Source: Trichoplax sp. H2
Lineage: Eukaryota; Placozoa; Uniplacotomia; Trichoplacea
NCBI GenBank assembly: GCA_003344405.1
Contig: NOWV01000012.1
Coordinates: 310,001 to 374,000, forward strand
DNA: 64,000 nt
Reading direction: 5' to 3'
In this document: in pieces, positions 51,640-64,000 of the stretch
Layout of the letters: every line of letters begins with the position of its first letter
Numbering within the stretch: position 1 is the stretch's first letter
The notes under the pieces: model-generated
The model's input: only the letters and a program-made list of their open reading frames with translations
Database searches by the model: none
What the model was told of the DNA's origin: nothing
Program-made: the position numbers and the translations under genes

Positions 51640-53920
51640 TTATAAGTGAAAGATTTTTAATCCGTTCATGTTTGTTATTACAATTTTCTCTAGGGCAGTT
51701 TTTGCATCACAATCTTGAAAGTATGCTAAGGAATCCAACAATTTTGATTTGTAGGTTTCGTAAACAGTTTTAACTTCGTCAAGCACCAATTTTTGATGTT
51801 TATAAAACTAAGACATTAAATAAGAAATCAAATCGTTGTTCAGAAGTTATAAAAGCTCTGTCAATTATATATAGTAGTATTTATCACGAAGTCAGTTACT
51901 TGAATATTTGACGAGAATAACGTAGCTTTATCTTCTGAATTTTGCAAGGCAAGGAGTGCCGGTAAACTTGTATAGTCTATCTGACTTCCAGTATCATCCA
52001 ATTGAAGTGCACTTAATTCTAAGGATAACTGTCAAATAAGAGTAATCGTTATAGAACGGTATGGATTTAAGCAAGTAATTTCTAATTAACACTCGTACAT
52101 TCAATTACGAAATTGTTTGGAAATAGGATAACCTGTTGAGTATAAGCCAAGTTCTGTCCAAAATTGTTAGCGACCATTTGCGCTTCTTCACTATGATTAA
52201 CTAACTTTAGAGCACATTGACAACTCTTTGATAATAAACTACCCTTTCTTAATAATGTTCGTTGCTCCCATAAATTGACATAGTCCATAATATCCGACTT
52301 AATTACATCTTGAATCGTAGAACAAAGAAATTCACCTTCCATCATTTCACTTATGGCTTCGGACATGAGTTGTACAACCTGCGAATAGAAGGAGAAAAAA
52401 TAATATTTCATTGATATTGTAACTAACTTATAGCACATAGATTTCTGTAAAATAATAAGATATGACAAAATATATATTAGTATTTACGTAAAAGCATCGT
52501 TCACTATATCAATACAGTAGCTAGCTTGAATAACAAATATCTTCGACTGCAGACTTAGAGCTACCTTGATCGATTGATCGATCGGTTGCTGCGGCATGCG
52601 ATCAAAGCAGAGATTTATAAATCATGTATGTAATGATGACAGTATTTATGATATAGAAATTGCTATATTTAAAAAAATGTTACAATATATTAACAGTCTA
52701 AAAAAGTGATACTAGGTGATCCGATGAAACATAAGAAAAAAATTTCGAATCCGTAGAAATTTTCAACATTATGTAATATCGATCAGTTAATCTACAACCT
52801 GTGTATTTTCTAACTTAGCCAATCCATTGCTGGCTTTGGCCAACAAGAAATCACCAATTAAAACAGCCATTTTATTGCCTAGCTGCAATTCTTTGTCTTC
52901 TTCGGAAGCAATCGGTTCAGGTAAATTAACTACTCCAGTGTGAATTATTTGTGCCATGCGAATTATTTCAGTAATTTCTGCTAGTGATCGCTGAGTTGGA
53001 TAGATTCCATCGACGCTTTGTTCTTCAATCATTTGACTTTTACCAGCAGCTTTAGCAATGAGCAAGACAATTAAGGAATATTTAGCTTTGTTTTCGTTAT
53101 AACTGTTATTGATTAATCCCCTATCAAATCATAACCGTTTATATAACATTAGTTGCCATAAAGGTTTCTATAGCAGGAGTATAGTAGACTGTATATAGTA
53201 AATTAGACATTAATTGATTAGTTCACTTTAAATTGGAGATTCCATGCATTGTGTCAATGGTATGACTCAAAGTGTAATAGTAATCTTAGCAGAGATGCTT
53301 GATGGGCATGATCTTTAACCCTGGACATTTAGTACCGTAGTATGCTGTTGATACACGTGTTATAGAGAGGCTTAACTTACGAGTACCTCAATCTTCTAAT
53401 TGATAGCATACGCGTATTCACTATACAACTGTATATCATTTTATTGCGTAGCAAGCTTAAAGATTCGCTACCTAAACAAGTCTAGATATCGACTCGTGTC
53501 TATCCAGGGACTACAGTACCGTATGGTGTGATGATCGTGTCCAATTATTACCATTACGATAAGCTTACAACTCTTTTATTAACACAAACTGATTGACTGA
53601 ATAGTTACACAAACTTCTAGAAGGGTTTTTACTGACCTAATAGTATGCATTAATGGATGACGGCTACCGAGTAATTTCTTCATATGCACTGCAACATTGG
53701 ATACTTCGTCTGTGAGTAAATGTCGAAAGCTAAGGAAAGACGTAGGATAACCAACGATTTTTTCAGCTTCAGAAACCGCTTTAGCTTCATGTGTCTTGGG
53801 ATATGCAGAAAATGTACCATAAAATTGTCCATGGACATTATATGTTAGGTTAATGACAGTCTTCTTTGGGTGATGATTCCATTGCCGCCATAATAATCGT
53901 AAAATAGCATTACTTATCAT
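51640..53920 (-). CDS. PDSS2: Decaprenyl-diphosphate synthase subunit 2
   Basis: Non-catalytic partner of PDSS1 in making the polyprenyl tail of ubiquinone in mitochondria. Five exons, 53634-53920, 52799-53120, 52133-52378, 51900-52028 and 51640-51807 (stop TAA), give 383 residues; human PDSS2 has 399. The N-terminus is basic and hydrophobic (MISNAILRLLWRQWNHH), consistent with a mitochondrial presequence. Strong family matches: VSEAEKIVGYPTSFLSFRHL, YPTQRSLAEITEII, GNKMAVLIGDFLLAKASNG and SLLSKSCQCALKL. As in other PDSS2 proteins, the DDxxD motifs of catalytic prenyl synthases are absent. The stretch between NLAYTQQ and DYTSLPALL is shorter than in human, and the intron there (104 bp) leaves no room for a missing exon. 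It is tail-to-tail with the GPCR and head-to-head with the propeller gene. Confidence 0.94.
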
Positions 53921-55884
53921 GATGATTAATGTTGAGCAGCAAGTAGCTGCAGATCTTGGCGAAGAGTTGAGGATGATGAATGGATGAGCTCAGCAACTAG
54001 AGCTCAATCTGAGCTGCAGACTGCAGTCATGGTGATGAAATGTTGCGTACTGTACGCGCGATACTTGTAGTTGAATCTATCTGTCGCTTGCGTTCCCATA
54101 GTGCATTATAGGCATAAGGCACCTGTTTGCGTTATGATTATTACAGACCACAGTACATATTGTACAGTGTACAGTACATCATGTACAGTACAGTACTGTA
54201 CCAGAAGTCGTGGATCTGATTCGAAGAAGAAATGGAGTCCATTTTGCAATGAAACGAAAGAAATCAATGAACTAAAAATCCAGTAAAATCTTTCATAGCT
54301 TCAATTTTTACCTTGTAACAGTTACACTAGATTGATGTAGATATTCTCTAGTGACATTCTTCAAAGACTCTTGACCCACATACTGTATAACAACGTGTTC
54401 ATATTTTTGTATCAGGCATTTATTAATAGATTAGCGATAGTAGCTAGCATACAGTGATAGCACTTGTACCCTGGTCGCAGTGTCCAGAATTAATATAATT
54501 TGCTAATTTGGTCATTGAAAAGATACTAAAGGCTGTCTCTTTAATAATCTTGCTAATATCTATTTTATCCAAGGCTATCTTAGCAGAATGATACGTCGAT
54601 ATTACATCATTGTCTACCTTATGATTATTTCGTAAGTAATAATTGCTTAGCCTTCAACACTTCTAATATAAATGATGAATGATGCTGTCGTATGGATACA
54701 GACAAATACTCATCTAATGTCAGTAGGCTCCTTACACTGCATAATAAAATGAAATCGTGATATCGTTTTATCTTTGCAACCAGGGATAGTTATTAAAATG
54801 AATAGTATCTTAGTTGCTGGCAGATTTAGGAGATTCTGTAACGATCCATTTACTACTCAGTCGTACAGTCTCGTGTTAGACATACAGTATTACGTAGTAA
54901 CTTAAATAGTTAATATCAATTATATTATGAGCAATTATTTAGCCCTTGGTGTTGAAGTTGATTGCAAGAAATGATTTATGATTAGTTTAGCTACTACGTA
55001 TTTAACAAACTCATTTTCTGTCTATTTCCTCTATGCAATGCTATGCAATTTAGTAAAATGATCCAGCTGGGTATTATTGTATTATGATTCTATCTTCTGA
55101 TTTTAATTAAATTAAATAAATTCATGGTCGTCCTTAGGTTATGCCTGTCAAGTAGCCAAGACAACTTTTTTAACCAGTTTGCTAATCAAGCTTTTCAATT
55201 TGCCTATAAATCATGGTACGCATGACTATAAGATATCATTATAGTAATGTCATAATTACTGTTATAGTTAAATATTCTTATTATAGCGTACGGAGAAGAT
55301 TTAGTAATAAATCCAATGACGGATTAGATTAAAAAGTATATAGCGTATGACCATGAATTAAATTCAACGTGTCACATACTGCATATCAAAAAGTTACATA
55401 TTATATATAATAGTATTAAACAAACAACAAACTGAATTAAGGTTTGGAAATAACATTAATAAATTCTCTAATAATGCTTAATTTCAGTATCACATATTGT
55501 ATGTAAGTGATATATATATTGAGATATTACGAAGCATTTTTTTAAAATATTCAGTAGCAATAAACTGCACTAATATTAGAAGATAACATATTAATGGTTT
55601 TGTCAATATAACTTGTTACCATTACAGTGTACTATTGATGCTGTCTCTATATATGTTATGATATAAATTGTACTTTAGTGTTGTACTTCTGTAATAATAA
55701 TTTATTAAGAAGCCTTAAAACGATTGCAGTGATTAATATATAAAAATAGCACCCCAGGTACGTAAAATTTTGATAGAAATTGATCGCAACCATTGATTAG
55801 GATGATTCATATTTGGTAGGAATAATCAAAATTATCGTGAAGTCAGGCATCTAAATAATATTGATAAACCATCGTATGTACTAG
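53921..55884. other. Head-to-head region PDSS2 / beta-propeller gene
   Basis: About 2 kb holding the PDSS2 promoter and probably the first exon(s) of the propeller gene. A dense TACTGTACAGTA cluster lies at about 54155-54202, 240-280 bp upstream of the PDSS2 start. A possible first exon for the propeller gene is 54798-54837 (ATG AAT AGT ...), which ends in a GTAACG donor with a phase that would fit the exon at 55885; support is weak. Confidence 0.45.
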
Positions 55885-58800
55885 CAACCCCAGGTGGAAG
55901 TTTATACATTTCAAGGTAATTTAGAAACTTAGAGTATCAACTTTTATATCGTCCGATTACATCGATCTGAATTTGATGAGAAACGTTTGATTGCTGGTAA
56001 TACTGTATGTTATCTAACAACAAATTATTTTAAATATTAATACCTATAACTAGTTATGAATTTGACATCCACATATAACTCGTATGTAACAAATTAACAC
56101 CATTTCTATTTCATTTTTAGCTTCATGAAAAATGAAGTAAGTCATTACAACCAACCAATTGAAGAAAACTTAAGTTTATTTTTCGACCTATAAGCTGTAC
56201 AAATATTTAATTGTAAATGGATAATTGAAATTTTAATGTGTAATCAAACGATCAGTAGCGCTAACGTAACATAGAAACGATTATACGTACTATGCGTCCT
56301 ATGATATCACCTATATGAGTACAAACGAGGTCTCATTAAATTAAATATTTCAAGTTAATCTTGATTTGTTTAAAGATTTGCTCTAATATACGTTTATCAC
56401 ATTCTAGTTGTACTCTACGGTGTTTAAGGAGTAAAACATGTTATAAAAGCTTATTTAGCATTGATTACCTAACCGAAAATTTTATACAAGACTAGCATTT
56501 AAAAAATATGACTGGAAAGTTTTATTTTATTGTAATACTATTGACCTTTTGCAGGTTTATTGGATACCTAATATTTATAAATCTCAGAGTCAAGCTGTTA
56601 CACTGATTCATGGTTCCGGTTTAGATGGTCCATGGGGAATGGTATTGGGTAAGATTTTATAATACCAGCTTAAAGTGCAGATACTGTAGGATTATATAAA
56701 CATGTAGAGCAATTTAGTCCACCTTTTAATTGAAATCGGGTCAATCCTATATGAGGGATCAAACATAAGAAATTAAACTTAAATCAAATACGATAGTTTT
56801 GTCAGTTGTACTATATTTATACATATGTATGCGTATTTTGCATGTTTTGGCAAACAAATTTTTATTACGTTACAATGCAAGCCGATGTTTACTTTAGGAG
56901 TTTTATAAGACATGTCTTTGCTTATGTTCTTGCATTAGTAAATTTAAACAATTGCAATATTTAATAATGTCTACAAATTTATTTATCACATGGGATGATT
57001 ATAATTATTTAAATATGTAAGATAACTTAGTCTACTTATCAAACTTAGATAATAAGATATTATATGTAGCAAGCTTTGCAACTGACGAAATTCGGAAGTA
57101 TAATTCTACGACTGGGGAATTTATAAATTCCTTTGGCGGTGAACAATATTTGGATTGTCCAGGTTATTCACATATCATTTTAATTTCATCAAACGTCATA
57201 CAATTCCATCTATTTGCTGTAGCTGATTCGTGATTATAACGCAGTCGTTTCTAAAATTATAGCAAAATACACTTATTAAATACTCTTTTCGTTTGTATAC
57301 TGCTATTCGTAAGAGTTGTGAGGTATAGGTATACAGTACAGCATATTTCGGTGTAACTGTCAAATACGACTGTAGATATTACAATTCTGATGTAATTATA
57401 AATATGCATCTTGTTACAGTATTTATCAATCTATTACTAACCTAAGACTTTAAATATTGATTTTCTATTACTTGCTGTAATTTCGGTACAGAGGGAATCG
57501 TATTAGGATCTAACAGAACTCTCTATGTTGCCAGTTTTCTGAACGATAAAGTAGTAAAATTTAATTTGGAAGGTGATTTCTTAGGAGTGGTACGTATATA
57601 TTCCATCATTACATTTAATTTATCCTTTAGAACTCATACTTCATACTGCTAAAATCGGTTCTACTCCAAATTTAATGCACATAATGTTTAATCTATGCAT
57701 ACATATATATATGTTAGGTAGCGGATGGGAGTAGCGGTTTAAAAGGGTATGCATACGAAAATATAAGTAGAATATAAGTAGTAGTAGAATATTGTAAGAT
57801 CTCTAATAAATAAATTTTGCCTTAATGCTACATTCATATAGTGACAAAACTTTAAATCATGCGATTATCCTGTTGAATGTATAGACCAGAAGACGTTTTG
57901 TTGATGAAAGATGGAAGCCTATTAGTTACCAGTCATTATAGTGATAATATCCTCAAATTTAATTCTCAAACTGGTAAGAAGAATAAATATTTCAAAGTCT
58001 TTGATATAGTATATAGGGAATGACCGGCCATTCCCGGGAGTAGCCAGGATTGACCGTAACATATATAGTAGTAGCCTACTACAGTTCGTAAAACTTCCAG
58101 GTATTTTTTATAATTGATAATTCTTTAATGAGACATACTTACATGTGCACATGTCCGTGTCAACACTACAAATAATTAGTTGAAAGATAAAACAATCTAA
58201 TGAAACGAAATAGCATTAAGTAGTAGGCTTAAGCGATTCACTTTGGACCTACTAGAAATGGCTATTAGCAAATTTTTAAAATCGCATTATAGCTGTACTG
58301 GGGTGTTTATTATGCTGTAGGCAAATTCTTGGGTGAATTTGGTAAAGTTGATAGGCCTGTAGGACTCGCTCTTGGTTATGATGGGTAAAACTCTGAGATC
58401 TATTATAGGTTAATGCTATATTTTGGATATCATTATTAGCTGTACCCTGAATTTCGTTTTCTTTTTTAGCTTTGTCTATGTAACAAGTTATTCCACGGAT
58501 AGCATCGTAATTTTGGATAGCAGCGGTACGAATATCTTATTGACGTGAAAAATTTTGAAGATAATTTCTTATCGTATTGAATGTGTATTCCTCTCTGCAT
58601 GGTACATGCAGTGTGCTGTATTACAACAGTATCTTATATTGTATGCACCCGTATAGTTCACTTATTATATATTAATTAACAAAAGAAATTTTTTTACCGC
58701 TTTATTCCATTCCTCGCTAAATATCAATAAGGACGCTTTGTTGACGTGGTAGCAAAACATGGAATGAATGGACCTTCTAGCTTAAGGCAAGTTTAACTTC

Positions 58801-58949
58801 AAATTACTATTATAAATTATATAGTTCTTCTGATCGATATTATGGTTTTGGATTACAGTTTTGCCAGTAGCCGAATTATATACTGTTCCAGCTATGGGAA
58901 TGATCGAGTCTTATCAATCAATATCTCATCAAGCGCTGTAATGAATTGA
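55885..58949 (+). CDS. NHL/SMP-30-like beta-propeller protein (5' end not resolved)
   Basis: Eleven exons with matching phases: 55885-55915, 56121-56136 (16-nt microexon), 56555-56648, 57049-57162, 57492-57589, 57718-57746, 57885-57973, 58321-58384, 58470-58525, 58732-58786 and 58859-58949 (stop TGA), about 244 residues. The protein repeats a blade motif of about 40 residues: GGSLYISSFMKNEVYWI, ILYVASFATDEIRKYNSTTG, TLYVASFLNDKVVKFN, SLLVTSHYSDNILKFN, FVYVTSYSTDSIVILDSSG and RIIYCSSYGNDRVLSI. This is the NHL/SMP-30/Vgb-like propeller pattern, with six blades visible. No enzyme-specific residues can be assigned. The intron after 58786 appears to use a GC donor (AAG|GCAAGT). The N-terminus, and so any signal peptide, is missing from this model. 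Confidence 0.8.
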
Positions 58950-59723
58950 TTATAATGATCAACACTGTTGCGAAGCCAGTTTTACTTTGATTCGGAGAAT
59001 ATAATGAAATACTCTAACTAATATGTTATTATTGTTAAGAAACCTAACAGTCATGGTCCTGTATGCCAAGCTTTATGAGCTTTGTAGTGATTAAATCACT
59101 TTTAAGACTAGTTTTTACTATGAAACAGGATAATGTAATTTACCTTATGCTTTTATCTAAATTACCTGCCTCTATCAAATTCCAACTACATGTACGTATT
59201 CTAAAAGAAACCTTTGTTTTCAATCTGACAGCGGTTGTGCTTCATTTATTCTGCTTCTAAGCAGTTTCGTACGCAGATGTAACCAAACATTATATTGTAT
59301 AAATGTTGTTTATTGTCATTTAAAGCTAGTATTATACCCCATTTTACACATCAAATTGTTTTCTTAGCATTTATTACTTTACTAACGGGAGACCTTTAAC
59401 CAACAAATTGATTTAATCAGTAGGTGAAGTATTTAATTGAAGCAGAATGGCAATTCGAGATGATAGTTTGCTCCATGTTTAACGTTGATGAAAGTACCTA
59501 TCATTGTTTTTCCTGCCATTTGTAGTGACAGTGCCAGTTGAAATTATAATTAAATTAATAGTAAATAATACTGATATATCGGTTTATTTAATCTAGTTTA
59601 CTTAGACAGTTGACATTCAAAATGCAATATCATGATAGATAAAAAATGGGTAATGTTTGAGTAAATGAATAGTTAGTATTTGATAAATCCCATCATTAAG
59701 TACAGACAATTAATTATTAAGAA
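58950..59723. other. Convergent intergenic region propeller gene / dynein
   Basis: About 770 bp containing the two 3' UTRs. A 65-codon plus-strand frame (59063-59260) has no family features. Nothing else seen. Confidence 0.6.
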
Positions 59724-62700
59724 CTACTTAATATCGCAAAGCAATGCTACGCCACGAAGTGTCCAATGATCAGGGGGTTGACTTGTTTTTAAATATAAAG
59801 AGAAGATATAATTTAAATCTGTACGTCGTTTCTTTCTGTAAACGGGACATTCGTACAGGCGATTATTTTCGCGAGCTGTTGTAACATTGACAGCATAAAT
59901 ATGGACAACCGGTAAAGGAGTGTATAGGACTTTAGGTGAGGGTTCTGTAAGCCTACAAGCTCTTCTCTCCCAACCAGCTCCTTCAAGGTATAGTCCATGA
60001 ACATAGACACCTTCCGCTGGCGGTGTAGCAATATCATCATTATAATGTTTTGTAACATCGTTTGCTAGTACCACGTTGTCTAAAGCCCAACCTTTATGAG
60101 CTCGAGTAACTTCTTGGCGCATTGCAGTCAAAAAGCCTTGTGGATTAAAGAAGCTAGTCATGTGGAAAACATTAGGACGCCCTTCAAAGAGCCATGTATG
60201 AAATTGAGCATTTCTCTCAAGTAATTCAGTAAACCAAAAGCCTAAAGTAGAAGATTCCCAAGAGACTTTTCTCCAAGAAACTGGCACCCTAGCATCATAC
60301 ATATTATCTAAAGCATCGCGTAGTATCTCACTCATAATGATGGTGCCATCAATCGCTAATTTAAGATCAGTTAATGTCTGCCTTACAGCAGAAATAACAC
60401 ATTGCATACGATCAATCTCTTGACGTAAGAAGATATTCATAGGTGATAGCAAGCCCATTTTCTGTAATCGATCTTTAACTTCATGGGCTATATAATCGGG
60501 GGGTAATTTCTCTAACATATCCATTGCTAACTTTAATACTACGCTCTCGCGTGTTTCACCGCCGCCAGATGCGCTATCTTTCGGTTGGATGTTGACAATT
60601 GTATCTAAAATATCGGTAGCAGTTTTAGTCTGGTAAGTGATATCAGCATTGGGATGCAGGCCAAAGGCTTCCGGCGAATCTACTAAGGGTAGACTATCAA
60701 TAGCTGTGCGGTAATCCTCTATGGTTTTACATTTAGGGATTCGATAACCCTCATAAAATCTGAAATTATCGGCAAACATGGCATCACTAAACCAAGTACG
60801 TGCAAAAGTATTTATCAATCGTTTGTCAAAATCATCTGTTACACGGCCGCCATATTGGACTTCTCCAATCATATATCTTACTGTATTCCATGATACTCCT
60901 TTCTTAATATCCATATCGTCTAAATGATTTTGCACAAATTGGACTGTTGCAGTAAGATCGGCTTCGTTAAATTCGTAAGGGATATTCCAACCTAATGGGC
61001 CAAACTTTCTCCTTTCTTGTACAACTGTGTGCAAGAATGCCACACCATAAAGCATTGGCTTCCATTGTGGCATGTTAGTAATATCTAATTGATCCTGAGT
61101 AATATTACCATACGTACGTTTAAGACCTGCCTTTGCACCTTGAGGTGGTTCATTCGTAAATTTAATTGAATGCTGTAAGATATTAATGGGAAATTGCGGG
61201 TGAACATCAGTTGTCATCCAAACTCTAAAGCTGTCATCAGCATTTTCTGCGTTTAATATGGTCTCTAGCAATTCTTCCATAAAATTAAGACCTAAATGGC
61301 AATTTTGTAGCATTAACCATCCTCCTTCAGACATTGTTTGAGAGAGTAAGCGACGAGCGTGTATTTCTTGACCTTGGCCCATAGAAATTGCTCGACATTC
61401 TAGTTTCATTTTCTTGGCTAAAGCCTCAATTGATGCTGTAGGATCGGAACCCATAGATAAGAAGCATATCATTGGTGTGCGAGTATTACTTTCTTCCCAC
61501 ATATTTTCTAAATCTAAGATTACTCCTTCGGCATATCTTGAACCAATCGATTCAATAATATAATGTCTCGCTTGTGGTATAGTACGATCAGGACACCAAC
61601 ATCGCACCAATAATAATTTCCGAAGTGTATCAAGAGAGGTACTATAACCATCAGGGATGATAGCTTCTTCAGGTGCGTCTTCATCATACCAACTTTTCCA
61701 ACCACGATCATTTCTCGAAATTTGACCTAAGATTTGAGAAAACTGAGGTAGTTTACTCAACTCAACCAGATTAAGCCAGGTAATGTCGGGTATCCATTTC
61801 TTAGGTTTAGGATCAACGTTGTTTAAGTCAAGGGCAGCACCACCTTTAATGAGTACTTGAAATTCGTCTGATTTTACACGGCCCTGCTGTAAATCAATCT
61901 TTAAAGCCAGTAACAACGTAAATAGGAATTTATGATTCTCATATAATCCTCGAACTGTATATTTGAATACTGCAAATGTTAGATAATCGATAACATTTTG
62001 TATACGTTTAGCTGGAATTGGCGATTTTTGTGAGCGTACCATAGAGAGATCAAACAATTTTAAAAACTGCGCTAGTGATGTTTGATACATGACATTTACC
62101 ATTGACATTTCTACAATTAAGAAATATAAGATGCTTCCACGTGTTGCTACTGGGCGATACTCCTCACGTGCAATATTAATTTTAGTTTCTGTTTCTGCTG
62201 CTACAGCTAATTTATCGCGTACTTCTTCAGCTGTTTTCTTAGTATTAGCCAAGACAGCGATTAATGATTCATCATCGACCAAAGATCCTTCAGTGCTGGT
62301 TAGCCGTAGTAAAAGGTTATCTTCCAAATCCTTTATTTTACGCCTATTAAACGTAACTTCTTCGATCAATTTTGTACGCTCCAGTTCTAATTCCTAAATA
62401 TCATCCGAATAGAAAGTGAATGTGTATATCAAAATCGTGCAATATTGATTAAAAGCTTAACATATTCATATTCGTGTACGCGTATACATTTATACAATAT
62501 GTGCTAGCTATATATTTGTATAAATTAAGTATTGGTGTATTCAGAGTGATTCTGTACCTTCTTCTCAGTTTGTATAACACGACCAAGCAATTGTCCTTCT
62601 AAGCCTTTCATCGTAACAGTGAAATCGATAATAGATGTTCTAGCACTTATTTCGGGGGTATATGCTGGATTGGGTAACTTGGTGGTAATATATAATCGGA

Positions 62701-64000
62701 AACCTTCCAAGATATCAATTTCTTTATCACCGACCTTGACTTTTAATGTTTTACCGATTTTGATAAAGTTCTTTTCTAAGACATTATCCAAGGCTGGATC
62801 GAGTTCTTCGTTAATGTCCTCAATCAATAATGGCCGACCTAAGGATAAACAATCTTCTAAATGCGCTCTGAAGTACTTATGATTTAATGAGGTCACTTGT
62901 AACTCATTGGGTGCTTCTCTATTTTTAATCCAAACTTTGCCTTGGCCCTGTGGATCGATAAGCAAGGGAAATCGTGACGCTTTGGTAGCTATTAGACCAT
63001 TCTCGATGGATAATTCATCATTTGGTAAACCTTGTAGATTCCACTCACCAATTGTAGCACTATCTGTTAGCATAGTTACTAAATCGAGATCTTCGGTGAA
63101 TGGGATTTTTTGACGTCTCATTTCTTTCTTCCATACATTAGATAAGTAAGAGCGAAATTCTTGGTTAAATGGACCAGAGTAGGATAAGAAACCGGTAGCT
63201 AATAAAACATCGCCAACAAGTCTGTTAGTTTGTTCTTCAAACATTTTACTCTGTTCTGTCCATCGTATCTTTTCTCCACCTAATCCATCAATTAAAGTTG
63301 TAGCATTATTCATTTTGCGCCTACAAGTTTCTGCATCATTAATTAGATTCTGCTTTTCAGTTACAGCTGCTTCATATTGCTTTTGAACGGCATCTAATTC
63401 AGCTTGCTTTTCGTCGAACTGATTCTGAGCCTTAGTTAAATTTCCATTCGCTTGATTTAATCTCGCTTCTTGCACCATTAGGTTAGCTTTGAGTGGCAAT
63501 ACTTCTTTATTAACAGCATAAAATGCACACATTGCCTTAGTCCACGATAGCAAACCTGCAACATCACCACAAGCTTTCTTAGCTGTATCTATATTGTAAT
63601 CTTCGTTTGCAAAATAGATTTCCAATAATTCTACAGTTTCATCATTAATGGAATCTTTCTGAAATTGAACCAAGGATTGTAAAAATCCACTATTATTCAT
63701 CATTCTTAATGCTTCACCCCATGATGGCTTAATAGTCGGCTTTTCTGGATCAGGTTGAGTAGGATCAAGCCGTTTATTAAATAGTAATAAGACACAATCC
63801 ATAATTCTCATAATTAAATGAGGCGGCTTGGCTAATTTACGTACGGTAGCAATATGCTGTGCTTTAATAGTTTGCAATGCGGCTTCAGCTTCTTCGAGCG
63901 CTGGTTTAGCTGCTTCAAGGCGTTCCTCAGCTGCAGCTTTGTCGACAGCAATTTCATCTACAATAGCTTGTGCTTTCTCTTTTACTTTCAGAACTTGTTG
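59724..64000 (-). CDS. Axonemal outer-arm dynein heavy chain, DNAH5/DNAH8 type, C-terminal part
   Basis: Motor subunit of ciliary outer dynein arms. Two exons, 62558-64000 (open at the right edge) and 59724-62393 (stop TAG at 59724-59726), encode the last 1370 residues. In order: the microtubule-binding domain and its coiled-coil stalk (CC2 from [18 protein letters not shown]), AAA5 ([57 protein letters not shown]), the strut coiled coil, AAA6 ([36 protein letters not shown]) and the C-terminal domain ([34 protein letters not shown]). The ending [15 protein letters not shown] is that of the DNAH5/DNAH8 (gamma-type) class, not of the DNAH9/11/17 (beta) class. The N-terminal tail and AAA1-AAA4 lie outside the window. 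Very long exons contrast with the finely split LTN1. DNAH5 and DNAH8 cannot be told apart from this fragment. Confidence 0.95.

Noticed and set aside
59813-60058. Short alternative frames within the dynein exons (also 61520-61711, 62089-62397, 62619-62882, 62907-63113)
   Set aside because: Shadows of the long dynein reading frame, which matches the DNAH5/DNAH8 family throughout.

Overview
The window is nuclear DNA from an animal. It is AT-rich, genes are split by many short GT-AG introns, and every recognisable product is a conserved metazoan protein: cytosolic Asp-tRNA synthetase, listerin, Tim13, a CIN85/CD2AP-type adaptor, mitochondrial ferredoxin, PDSS2, an opsin-like receptor and an outer-arm axonemal dynein heavy chain. 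Compact genes, an intronless opsin-like receptor without the normal retinal lysine, and motile-cilia dynein fit an early-branching animal. A placozoan (Trichoplax/Hoilungia type) is my best guess, but that is inference.

Layout, left to right: DARS1 (-, 5' part, runs off the left edge, 1-3888); LTN1/listerin (-, 5467-17502, about 34 exons); TIMM13 (+, 19134-19932, 3 exons); SH3 adaptor of CIN85/CD2AP type (-, 21404 to at least 24462, 5' end not found); FDX1 adrenodoxin-type ferredoxin (+, 29577-31535, 4 exons); an unrecognised type I membrane protein (-, 33498-36691, 5 exons); an 11.3 kb gene-free stretch (36692-48020) that holds a 9-copy minisatellite, a 180-bp tandem duplication and a long hairpin; an opsin-like class A GPCR (+, 48021-49259, one exon); PDSS2 (-, 51640-53920, 5 exons); an NHL/SMP-30-like beta-propeller (+, about 55885-58949, with a 16-nt microexon and one GC-AG intron); and the C-terminal 1370 residues of a DNAH5/DNAH8-type dynein (-, 59724 to the right edge). 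From LTN1 on, neighbouring genes alternate strand, so they sit in head-to-head and tail-to-tail pairs.

The genes do not form one pathway. They are housekeeping (translation, ribosome quality control, mitochondrial import, Fe-S electron transfer, ubiquinone synthesis), signalling (adaptor, GPCR) and ciliary. The intergenic DNA is notable: the self-complementary word TACTGTACAGTA and fragments of it cluster in non-coding DNA, above all in the 5 kb upstream of FDX1, which also holds a 215-bp foldback element with near-identical arms. Most other open frames are chance frames or are generated by these palindromes.
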